DNA of 6,716 nt from Methanobrevibacter sp. (GTDB lineage: Archaea; Methanobacteriota; Methanobacteria; Methanobacteriales; Methanobacteriaceae). Positions 1-4,766 of the stretch are shown here, in pieces. The position numbers were made by a program, and so were the translations under genes. Below the pieces are notes generated by a model. It ran no database searches. It worked only from the letters and a program-made list of their open reading frames with translations, and was not told the DNA's origin. The stretch is taken from contig JADLKP010000122.1 in the NCBI GenBank assembly GCA_016838945.1, positions 1 to 6,716 on the forward strand, given 5' to 3'. Each line of letters starts with the position of its first letter. Position 1 is the first letter of the stretch.

Positions 1-152
1 TTCATTGACCATATATATTTTATTTTTTAACATTTATAAATATTATCCTATTGAATAATTAAATAGAAGATTAAAGGGAATTTAAGAAAAATAGTGAAAA
101 AAATTAAAAAAATCGTTAAAATCTGAGCAAACATTAAAGAAGAATAAAATAA
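1..152. other. Non-coding flank downstream of the YfeS-like gene
   Basis: This A/T-rich stretch holds no open reading frame of useful size and no recognisable RNA gene. On the minus strand it is the 3' flank of the gene ending at 153 and contains the oligo-T tract annotated separately. What lies beyond position 1 cannot be judged. Confidence 0.6.
97..112 (-). terminator. Oligo-T terminator after the YfeS-like gene
   Basis: On the minus strand this reads as two runs of seven T separated by AA, about 40 bases after the stop codon at 153-155. Archaeal RNA polymerase commonly terminates at such oligo-T tracts without a stem-loop. No strong hairpin precedes it. The placement is right, but the whole flank is A/T-rich, so confidence is moderate. 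Confidence 0.5.
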
Positions 153-695
153 TTATGCATCTTCCAATATGTCCAATAGCTTTCTAAGATACAAGTATCT
201 TTCATATTTGCATTGTTCATTGGTTCCTAAAAATGCATCCAATACATGTGAATTCATTTGACGTAAAATTGATAGTTGAATGATGTTCTTAACATCCATA
301 TCTATTTTTCCTTGAAGAATCAATTGAGTAAATCCTGTAGAAATCACTGTATAATCCAAGCTCATCAAATCTTCATAAAAGTCAAGATCCTGAATGATTT
401 TCAATATGTTTTCACTTTCAATGATCTCATCATTGAAATCATCCAAACTTAATTCCCAAGACTCTAAAATCCATATGAAACAATCAATTATTGGAGTGTT
501 AGGATTGTCAATAAACCAATCACACAATTCGCAAAAGGCAATATAAGCCTCTTCACATCCAAAAGGAGCCAATTCATCAGATACATCCCAAAAGAATTTA
601 TAGTCAGCAATCTTTACTGCCCTTTCATGAGGGATTTCTCCGAAGAAATACTTATTTTCCTCCAAATAATTGTATCCTTTTTCCAATTGTTCCAT
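153..695 (-). CDS. Small acidic protein, possibly YfeS-like
   Basis: A 180-residue acidic protein with no signal peptide or membrane segment, so probably cytoplasmic. The stretch FFWDVSDELAPFGCEEA (residues 34-50), and later ISTGFTQLILQGKID (118-132) followed by ILRQM, resemble from memory the core of the bacterial YfeS-type family (W-D then a PFG-D/E-E motif, and a second G-x-x-Q-x-x-x-x-G-K-I-D motif). That family has no established biochemical role. Residues 55-58 form CELC, a CxxC pair that may be chance; five cysteines occur in all. The ATG at 693-695 is supported by GGTG at 701-704, five bases upstream. It is separated from the upstream gene by 132 bp with its own TATA-like sequence, so it is probably transcribed independently or only partly by read-through. 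The coding call is firm; the family assignment is tentative and no function is claimed. Confidence 0.85.
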   Translation of the reverse strand: MEQLEKGYNYLEENKYFFGEIPHERAVKIADYKFFWDVSDELAPFGCEEAYIAFCELCDWFIDNPNTPIIDCFIWILESWELSLDDFNDEIIESENILKIIQDLDFYEDLMSLDYTVISTGFTQLILQGKIDMDVKNIIQLSILRQMNSHVLDAFLGTNEQCKYERYLYLRKLLDILEDA

Positions 696-744
696 AAATA
701 CACCAAATGAACTAAATTATATAATTGATAATATGTATAATTTG

Positions 745-760
745 AATAATTTATAAGATT
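745..760 (-). promoter_or_regulatory. Putative TATA box for the YfeS-like gene
   Basis: On the minus strand this region reads CTTATAAAT (757-749). Initiation about 25 bases downstream would fall near 725 and leave a roughly 30-base leader that includes the GGTG at 701-704. A second candidate, ATTATACATATTA at 728-740, would give a leader of only about a dozen bases. The whole spacer is A/T-rich, so this is a weak call. Confidence 0.3.
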
Positions 761-783
761 TAAAAACCTATGATAATTAATTT

Positions 784-868
784 TTTATTATTTTAAAGGA
801 AACTCTTCACAAAACCCTCTGCATTTATTATTTTAAAGGAAACTCTTCACAAAGCAAATCCTCTGCAT
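784..868. repeat. Tandem partial duplication of a gene 3' end
   Basis: Two copies lie head to tail, at about 784-823 and 824-868. Both begin with tttattattttaaaggaaa, continue through ctcttcacaaa, and end in cctctgcat. The distal copy (784-823) differs by a short internal change that removes four bases. The copy at 824-868 encodes the last residues and stop codon (828-830) of the upstream 212-residue gene; the other copy lies beyond the stop and is untranslated. Replication slippage followed by decay of the non-coding copy explains the pattern. Confidence 0.9.
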
Positions 869-1466
869 ATTCCTTGTCAGTTCCTTTCTTGTTCCAATAA
901 TCTAAATAATACAAGACCCAATTATTGGAAATCCTTTTAATCTCATCATCATCCAATGATTCAAAATCATTGAAACAGTTGACGAAATCTCCACCAACCA
1001 CAATAGCTATATTCTCACATTCAAAACATAATAAGAAGTCATAATTCTTGTTTTCACTTCTCTTATCAACCAAATCCTGCTTATGCCCATATTTTCTGAT
1101 GACTTCACTTAAATAATCATAATCCTGAAACTTGAATTTCACAATAGGGTTTGAAAATTCCTGATAGAAATATGGAAACTTTTCAATGATGAATTCCTTG
1201 GAATCGATAATATGATTCAAATAGTCTTCCTTAAAATGCAAAAAGCTTAAATCTTCCTTTTCATTGTAGAATAAGGACAAATAAATGTTTTGACCAAAAC
1301 GAATTGCCAATTCTCCCCTATAAGAATTGTCAAAAATGGTTTGAGAGGATAACTTAAGATTTTCAAATTCCAAATACAACGAATTGGAATTGCTGTCTAT
1401 TTCCAGCCAAGTCCACTTTCCCTGTGAAATTGCCTCTTCAATAATCTCTTTTGATCTGTTGTTCAT
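828..1466 (-). CDS. Conserved-looking small acidic protein, function unknown
   Basis: A 212-residue protein with no signal peptide or clear membrane helix, which I do not recognise. Residues 18-67 alternate hydrophobic and polar residues as in beta strands (WTWLEID, SLYLEFENLKL, GELAIRFGQNIYLSLFY), and residues 143-162 form a second beta-like block (DFLLCFEC, ENIAIVVGGDF). The C-terminal third is probably helical (DDEIKRISNNWVLYYLDYW). The alpha/beta make-up, size and acidity resemble small immunity-type proteins in a general way; this is not a family assignment. The ATG at 1464-1466 has only a weak GTGA upstream (1471-1474), but the gene starts 18 bases after the stop of the DUF6891-like gene, which points to co-transcription and perhaps translational coupling. 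Its last codons are duplicated downstream of the stop. Confidence 0.85.
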   Translation of the reverse strand: MNNRSKEIIEEAISQGKWTWLEIDSNSNSLYLEFENLKLSSQTIFDNSYRGELAIRFGQNIYLSLFYNEKEDLSFLHFKEDYLNHIIDSKEFIIEKFPYFYQEFSNPIVKFKFQDYDYLSEVIRKYGHKQDLVDKRSENKNYDFLLCFECENIAIVVGGDFVNCFNDFESLDDDEIKRISNNWVLYYLDYWNKKGTDKEYAEDLLCEEFPLK

Positions 1467-1484
1467 AAAATCACAAAAAATAGC

Positions 1485-2105
1485 TTAATCTTCCTTATTA
1501 AGTCCAAGGAAGTCTTCAAGTGCTCCATCCATAGAATACTCTTTTCCATCAAAATGCTTTTTCCAATCAAATCCTTTAATCAGAATCCTTTCATCTACAG
1601 ATTCATTCCAATCAATTTCAAAACCATAATCTTTCAGAACAGATACAATCCTTTTGGCAATTCCTAATCCTTTTTTCTCATCATATTCAAAGTCACCGAA
1701 TGCAATGGCCAAGTCATTTTCCGCCAGAACATTTTCTATGTCTTCAAATGTATAGAAGCAGAATCCAATAGGAGAGAACTTATTGTTTCTAAGGTGAGTG
1801 AAAAGCTCAAAGGAATCCTGTATTCCCTCTTCTATATCATATCCTGCATTATGGATTGAAATGATGTTTTCCTTGGTCAAGTCCAAAAAGGCATTTTTAA
1901 GATTAGTGAAATCCTCTGAATCCTCATTCATTTCCCCTAAAGTTTCCTTATTTTCCAAAAAGAGCTTTAAAATTAAATCCTGTGAAATATTCTCTTCTAT
2001 GAACTCATCATCGATTATTTCCAATATTTCATCTTCATCATAAAACCCTGATTTAATCAATAATTGAATTTCATAATTGATCTCATCAATTAGTTCTTTA
2101 TCCAT
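1485..2105 (-). CDS. DUF6891-like protein
   Basis: A strongly acidic, apparently cytoplasmic protein of 206 residues from the chosen start. The C-terminal half resembles from memory the DUF6891 family: GFCFYTFEDIENVL (residues about 113-126), LAIAFGDFEYDEK (131-143), a helix GIAKRIVSVLKDYGFEIDW, then RILIKGFDWKKHF. In that family the same order appears as a GL-F-Y…D motif, a LAYG-like strand, a helix ending in G-x-x-V-x-W, and a final DW-(K/R). The biochemical role is unknown. The reading frame extends to an ATG at 2115-2117, but that codon has no ribosome-binding sequence. The ATG at 2103-2105 follows GGGTG (2111-2115) by five bases and lies about 20 bases after the expected initiation point, so it is preferred. 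The gene is first of a likely two-gene operon with the gene ending at 828. The N-terminal half (to about residue 75) is Glu/Asp-rich and helical. Confidence 0.85.
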   Translation of the reverse strand: MDKELIDEINYEIQLLIKSGFYDEDEILEIIDDEFIEENISQDLILKLFLENKETLGEMNEDSEDFTNLKNAFLDLTKENIISIHNAGYDIEEGIQDSFELFTHLRNNKFSPIGFCFYTFEDIENVLAENDLAIAFGDFEYDEKKGLGIAKRIVSVLKDYGFEIDWNESVDERILIKGFDWKKHFDGKEYSMDGALEDFLGLNKED

Positions 2106-2110
2106 AATAA

Positions 2111-2115
2111 CACCC
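2111..2115 (-). promoter_or_regulatory. Ribosome-binding site that moves the DUF6891-like start
   Basis: GGGTG on the minus strand, five bases before the ATG at 2103-2105, pairs with the CACC of the archaeal 16S tail. It overlaps the upstream in-frame ATG at 2115-2117, so that ATG is unlikely to be the start. GGTG occurs at the same distance before the YfeS-like gene. Confidence 0.6.
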
Positions 2116-2146
2116 ATTAGACTTTGGAATAATAAATAATTATAAA

Positions 2147-2156
2147 ATTATATAGC
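2147..2156 (-). promoter_or_regulatory. Putative TATA box for the DUF6891 operon
   Basis: The minus strand reads CTATATAAT at 2155-2147, a good archaeal TATA match. Initiation about 25 bases downstream falls near 2125 and gives a leader of about 20 bases to the ATG at 2105. The octamer repeat array begins directly upstream of it, where a BRE or regulator would act. Confidence 0.45.
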
Positions 2157-2159
2157 AAT

Positions 2160-2207
2160 AAAGTTATAAGATTATAAAGTTATAGAGTTATAAGATTATA
2201 AAGTTAT
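2160..2207. repeat. Six tandem 8-bp units (two 24-bp copies)
   Basis: Read on the plus strand the units are aaagttat, aagattat, aaagttat, agagttat, aagattat, aaagttat. They form two 24-bp copies (2160-2183 and 2184-2207) that differ at one base. The array lies between the DUF6882-like stop and the putative TATA box of the DUF6891-like gene. Slippage-prone short repeats beside a promoter can vary in copy number and change expression; that role is inference. Confidence 0.9.
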
Positions 2208-2231
2208 AAAAAGATAGAAAAAATAAAAAAA
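2208..2231 (-). terminator. Oligo-T terminator after the DUF6882-like gene
   Basis: On the minus strand, about 10 bases after the stop codon at 2241-2243, the transcript would run into T7, then T6, then T5, interrupted by single bases and short CTATC-type breaks. This is typical of archaeal intrinsic termination and argues that the DUF6882-like and DUF6891-like genes are separate transcription units. Confidence 0.55.
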
Positions 2232-2240
2232 TAGAAATCA

Positions 2241-2921
2241 TTAAGCTCTAATGACTTTAATAGTATAAATGTTTCTTCTTTCAGTCAATGTGACAACAAT
2301 TCTGTCATCTCCAACTTTTACAAGGCAGAATTCATCCCTATCCTTGAATTCATAGCCTTTAAGTTGAGAATACCCACTTAATGCTTTCAAATGATTTACT
2401 TCAAATTTACGATGGAAATCGTTTATGACATTTGCAAACACATCAATATCATCACTAAGCTGTATCTCATCAGACTCAATGGTTACAAAGAAGACAAAAC
2501 TTCCATAATTGACAGCGCAATATGCATCATTGCCAAATAGTGAAGATACTATCATAGTCAATATATGAGCTTCAGTCAAGTTTGCAGCAAATACATTTTC
2601 ACATAATTGCGGAACGTTTTGCTTTTCACCGAATTCCTTAACTGCCTTTGCCTCTTCAATCAACTCTTCGGGAAAACCTATTTCCTCGTTATCCCAAGCC
2701 CAAGACCATGTATCTTCATCTGGATCTAAGAATCCAATAAGTTGAATAGGGAATTCTTTCTCACCAAAAGCAACAATTCCTTTTTCAATATCTAGTTCAG
2801 GCTCAGCAGTTCCAACAAGTGCAGATAATGCCTCCTGCTTTTCCAATGCTAAAGCACCATATTTTGAGAATAAATCTTGCAAATCATCATTTTCTTCAAT
2901 TAAAAGATAATTAACTTCCAT
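2241..2921 (-). CDS. DUF6882-like protein
   Basis: A 226-residue acidic, apparently cytoplasmic protein. It matches from memory the DUF6882 family in motif order: a strand with FGEKEFPIQLIG (residues 52-63), the Trp-rich TWSWAWDN (71-78), a helix with PEELIEEAKAVKEFGEK (84-100), and a helix plus strand TMIVSSLFGNDAYCAVNYGS (122-141) ending in a hydrophobic FVFFVT. The remaining 80 residues are alpha/beta and end in strands (EFCLVKV, RIVVTLTER, IYTIKVIRA). No enzymatic function is known for the family. The start at 2919-2921 is well supported: GGTGA at 2926-2930 lies four bases upstream, in the same GGTGAAAA context as the large plus-strand gene. It lies 120 bp beyond the dapL stop and has its own TATA-like sequence flanked by repeats, so separate regulation is likely. 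Confidence 0.88.
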   Translation of the reverse strand: MEVNYLLIEENDDLQDLFSKYGALALEKQEALSALVGTAEPELDIEKGIVAFGEKEFPIQLIGFLDPDEDTWSWAWDNEEIGFPEELIEEAKAVKEFGEKQNVPQLCENVFAANLTEAHILTMIVSSLFGNDAYCAVNYGSFVFFVTIESDEIQLSDDIDVFANVINDFHRKFEVNHLKALSGYSQLKGYEFKDRDEFCLVKVGDDRIVVTLTERRNIYTIKVIRA

Positions 2922-2984
2922 TTTTTCACCAAAAATATAATAAATAAAGTAAAATAAAGTTTAAAGTTTGAATTTTAAGATAGA

Positions 2985-3036
2985 AATAATTATCCTAAAG
3001 AAGTTTATAATATAAGAGAATAATTATCCTAAAGAA
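2985..3036. repeat. 18-bp direct repeat flanking a TATA-like sequence
   Basis: The identical sequence aataattatcctaaagaa occurs at 2985-3002 and 3019-3036, 34 bp apart start to start. The 16-bp spacer between the copies holds the best TATA match upstream of the DUF6882-like gene. Two identical sites on either side of a TATA box look like paired regulator-binding sites; a simple local duplication is the alternative. Confidence 0.85.
3004..3016 (-). promoter_or_regulatory. Putative TATA box for the DUF6882-like gene
   Basis: The minus strand reads CTTATATTATAAA (3016-3004). Initiation about 25 bases downstream would fall near 2980-2985, at the edge of the proximal copy of the 18-bp repeat, giving a leader of about 60 bases. 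The TATA-like ATTATATT nearer the gene (about 2933-2941) is too close to the start codon to serve. Confidence 0.4.
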
Positions 3037-3055
3037 AAGATCTAAAAGGATAATT
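3022..3055. other. Inverted repeat spanning the dapL stop codon
   Basis: aattatcct (3022-3030) pairs perfectly with aggataatt (3047-3055), leaving a 16-base loop that contains the dapL stop codon at 3042-3044. One arm is part of the 18-bp direct repeat, so the core sequence occurs three times within about 70 bp. In the dapL transcript it could fold as a 3' hairpin next to a pyrimidine-rich loop. Confidence 0.5.
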
Positions 3056-4274
3056 TGGAAATTCTGCTCATAGCTTCTTTAGTGTTTTCTAAAGTGTTGA
3101 ATGCAGTTAATCTTAAGTAGCCTTCTCCACTTGGACCGAATCCGGAACCAGGAGTGCCTACGATATTCGCTTCCTCTAAGAGCACATCAAAGAAGTCCCA
3201 TGATTCCATGTCATTTGGAGTTTTTACCCAAATGTAAGGGGAGTTGACTCCACCGTAAACATTCAATCCAATTTCAGAGAGGCTTTCACGAATGATTCTT
3301 GCATTTTCCAAATAATATTCAATGTTTTCCATGATTTCTTTTTGTCCTTGCTCTGAGTAGACTGCTTCTGCAGCTTTTTGAACAGGATATGAAACACCAT
3401 TGAATTTGGTTGTTTGTCTTCTGTTCCATAATGCATTGACAGATTGGTCGTTGCCTTCAGCATCTTTGATCTTAATTTCTTTAGGAACAACAGTGTAAGC
3501 GCAACGTGTACCGGTAAATCCAGCAGTTTTTGAAAAGCTTCTGAATTCAATAGCCACTTCTTTAGCGCCATCTATTTCATAGATGGTGTGAGGCACATCG
3601 TCTTCGGTAATGAAAACTTCATATGCAGCATCAAATAAGATAAGAGCATCATTTTCCTTTGCATATTCCACAAATTTAGCCAATTCATCTTTGGTTAAGG
3701 TTGTACCTGTTGGGTTATTTGGGAAACAAAGGTAAATCAAGTCTACAGGTTCACTTGGAAGTTCTGGAACGAAGTTGTTTTCTTCAGTGCATGGGAGGTA
3801 TACGATGCTTTCATACATTCCATCATCCTTGATGTTTCCAGATCTTCCTGCCATTACATTGGTATCAACATATACCGGATAAACAGGATCGGTTACTGCA
3901 ATTACATTGTCTAAGGAAAAGATTTCCTGAATGTTACCAGTGTCACATTTTGCACCGTCGGAAATGAATACTTCATCAAGGTCTAAGTCCACATCCCATT
4001 TATTGAAATCATTTTTAATTATAGATTCTGCTAAAAATCCGTATCCTTGTTCAGGCCCATATCCCATAAATGAATCAGCTTCAGCCATTTCATCAACAGC
4101 ATCTTTGAAAGCGTTGATTACAGTAGGGACTAAAGGTTTGGTTACATCTCCAATGCCCATTTTAATAACGTTCTTATCTGGATTTTCTTCCATATATTTT
4201 TCTGCACGTCTGTTTACTTCAACAAAAAGGTAACTATTTTGTAATAAAAGATAGTTTTCATTAATTTTAACCAT
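3042..4274 (-). CDS. dapL: LL-diaminopimelate aminotransferase
   Basis: A PLP-dependent fold-type I aminotransferase that converts tetrahydrodipicolinate and glutamate to LL-2,6-diaminopimelate and 2-oxoglutarate in one step, bypassing the succinylase route to lysine; cytoplasmic and normally a homodimer. The 410 residues match full-length DapL. Visible motifs in order: YGPEQGYG (72-79), whose Glu lies in the region that contacts substrate in the plant enzyme; ISDGAKCDTGN (104-114); DPVYPVYVDTNVMAG (129-143); FPNNPTG (184-190) with Asn187; DAAYE (215-219) with Asp215, which binds the pyridine nitrogen, and Tyr218; SFSKTAGFTGTR (246-257) with Schiff-base Lys249 and phosphate-binding Arg257; and GYLRLTAF near the C terminus with carboxylate-binding Arg388. 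The ATG at 4272-4274 follows AGAGGT by six bases. In Methanobacteriales the product feeds lysine for protein and pseudomurein. No other lysine gene is adjacent. Nothing is missing or truncated. Confidence 0.97.
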   Translation of the reverse strand: MVKINENYLLLQNSYLFVEVNRRAEKYMEENPDKNVIKMGIGDVTKPLVPTVINAFKDAVDEMAEADSFMGYGPEQGYGFLAESIIKNDFNKWDVDLDLDEVFISDGAKCDTGNIQEIFSLDNVIAVTDPVYPVYVDTNVMAGRSGNIKDDGMYESIVYLPCTEENNFVPELPSEPVDLIYLCFPNNPTGTTLTKDELAKFVEYAKENDALILFDAAYEVFITEDDVPHTIYEIDGAKEVAIEFRSFSKTAGFTGTRCAYTVVPKEIKIKDAEGNDQSVNALWNRRQTTKFNGVSYPVQKAAEAVYSEQGQKEIMENIEYYLENARIIRESLSEIGLNVYGGVNSPYIWVKTPNDMESWDFFDVLLEEANIVGTPGSGFGPSGEGYLRLTAFNTLENTKEAMSRISKLSF

Positions 4275-4280
4275 GGTTTT

Positions 4281-4286
4281 ACCTCT
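4281..4286 (-). promoter_or_regulatory. dapL ribosome-binding site
   Basis: The minus strand reads AGAGGT, six bases before the dapL ATG, and pairs with ACCTC in the 16S tail. It is the only start in the window that uses the GAGG-type site; the others use GGTG. Confidence 0.7.
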
Positions 4287-4445
4287 GAATATTTTAAAGA
4301 ATTATCAGTTAAATAAATCTTAAATTAAAAAGACTTAAAAACTAAAGTCATCAGTTAAATCTTAATTTATGAAAGTAAATTAAAGTAAATTAAATTAATT
4401 TAATTATAATTTCAACTATTTAACACTTAAATATTTATTAAATAT

Positions 4446-4456
4446 ATTATATAAAA
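4446..4456 (-). promoter_or_regulatory. Putative dapL TATA box
   Basis: The minus strand reads TTTTATATAAT, the best TATA match upstream of dapL. Initiation near 4425 would give a leader of about 150 bases. A weaker candidate, TTTATTTA at 4311-4318, would give a short leader of under 20 bases. The sequence alone cannot choose between them. Confidence 0.35.
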
Positions 4457-4492
4457 CTGTGTATTTTATCAAGATTTCATTAAAAGATAATC

Positions 4493-4534
4493 AATTTTTG
4501 CAATAATCGAAAAAATGCCAATTATTGAAAAATT
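4493..4534. repeat. Long inverted repeat in the divergent intergenic region
   Basis: The left arm aatttttgcaataat (4493-4507) and right arm attattgaaaaatt (4521-4534) are complementary over 14 pairs with a single one-base bulge, around a 13-base loop. This is long for chance even in A/T-rich DNA. It could be a hairpin in a transcript, or a dyad binding site upstream of the putative dapL TATA box. Confidence 0.65.
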
Positions 4535-4619
4535 CTTTGAAAATGTGAAAAATAGTGATATGAAATAAATTTTAAAACTAATGTAAATAACTAATGTATA
4601 AATAAAATAAAAAAGATAT

Positions 4620-4630
4620 ACATATAATAC
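4620..4630 (+). promoter_or_regulatory. Possible distal TATA box for the membrane-protein gene
   Basis: The plus strand reads acatataatac. Initiation about 25 bases downstream would fall in the dyad at 4631-4657 and give a leader of more than 100 bases. It competes with the proximal candidate at 4724. Confidence 0.25.
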
Positions 4631-4657
4631 TATGAGATAATGTATCATTTTATCATA
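4631..4657. promoter_or_regulatory. Operator-like imperfect dyad
   Basis: tatgagataatg (4631-4642) and cattttatcata (4646-4657) form an inverted repeat with 10 of 12 pairs matched around a 3-base centre. It begins directly after the distal TATA-like sequence and covers the position where transcription from it would start, as expected of a repressor site. No regulator gene is in the window. Confidence 0.3.
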
Positions 4658-4723
4658 TTTGTTCCATAACTACATTCCTACAAAATATGGCTAAGTTGAC
4701 TGCAAATATGACTAAACTCATGA

Positions 4724-4732
4724 TTATACATA
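4724..4732 (+). promoter_or_regulatory. Possible proximal TATA box for the membrane-protein gene
   Basis: The plus strand reads ttatacata. Initiation near 4752 would give a leader of about 15 bases that still includes GGTGA at 4757-4761, matching the short leader inferred for the DUF6891-like gene. Two similar 12-bp sequences sit just upstream (4683-4715). Confidence 0.3.
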
Positions 4733-4756
4733 TCCAAGTTTTTAAAAGATTAATTC

Positions 4757-4761
4757 GGTGA
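4757..4761 (+). promoter_or_regulatory. Ribosome-binding site that decides the start of the membrane protein
   Basis: GGTGA lies five bases before the ATG at 4767-4769. The in-frame GTG at 4758-4760 is inside this site and so is an unlikely start. The local context GGTGAAAAAAATG is nearly identical to that of the DUF6882-like gene, GGTGAAAAAATG, where the ATG is unambiguous. Confidence 0.65.
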
Positions 4762-4766
4762 AAAAA

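Larger units (their letters stand above)
4275..4766. other. Divergent intergenic region between dapL and the membrane-protein gene
   Basis: About 490 bp of very A/T-rich DNA without a convincing gene. It must hold the promoters of both divergent genes. From left to right it contains the dapL ribosome-binding site, an imperfect repeat in the dapL leader, an 18-bp A/T palindrome (4388-4405), a TATA-like sequence facing dapL, a long inverted repeat (4493-4534), and then, facing right, a TATA-like sequence, an operator-like dyad (4631-4657), a pair of 12-bp repeats and a second TATA-like sequence. No tRNA or recognisable structured RNA was seen. Confidence 0.7.

Noticed and set aside
715..726. 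12-bp palindrome aattatataatt upstream of the YfeS-like gene
   Set aside because: A/T-only and short; not distinguishable from background composition.
1798..2043. Plus-strand open frame opposite the DUF6891-like gene
   Set aside because: It is a Ser/Lys-rich shadow of acidic codons on the minus strand, without start signals.
2160..2207. CRISPR-like array
   Set aside because: Units are 8 bp with no spacers between them, so it is a simple tandem repeat.
3263..3571. Minus-strand open frame inside dapL in another frame
   Set aside because: It lies wholly within an unmistakable dapL gene and shows no domain or start signal.
3931..4233. Plus-strand open frame opposite the N-terminal part of dapL
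   Set aside because: It is antisense to conserved dapL codons, has Ser-rich composition and no promoter or ribosome-binding site.
4388..4405. 18-bp perfect palindrome made only of A and T
   Set aside because: In a spacer composed almost only of A and T, such palindromes, and the adjacent repeated aaagtaaatt, are likely by chance; no further support was seen.
4515..4568. Possible 17-residue peptide (ATG at 4515, TAA at 4566-4568)
   Set aside because: No ribosome-binding site; the start codon lies in the loop of the inverted repeat, and frames this short are expected by chance.
4275..4766. A tRNA, lysine riboswitch or other known structured RNA in the long intergenic region
   Set aside because: No G/C-bearing stems, CCA-type ends or riboswitch-like conserved core could be seen; the region is too A/T-rich.
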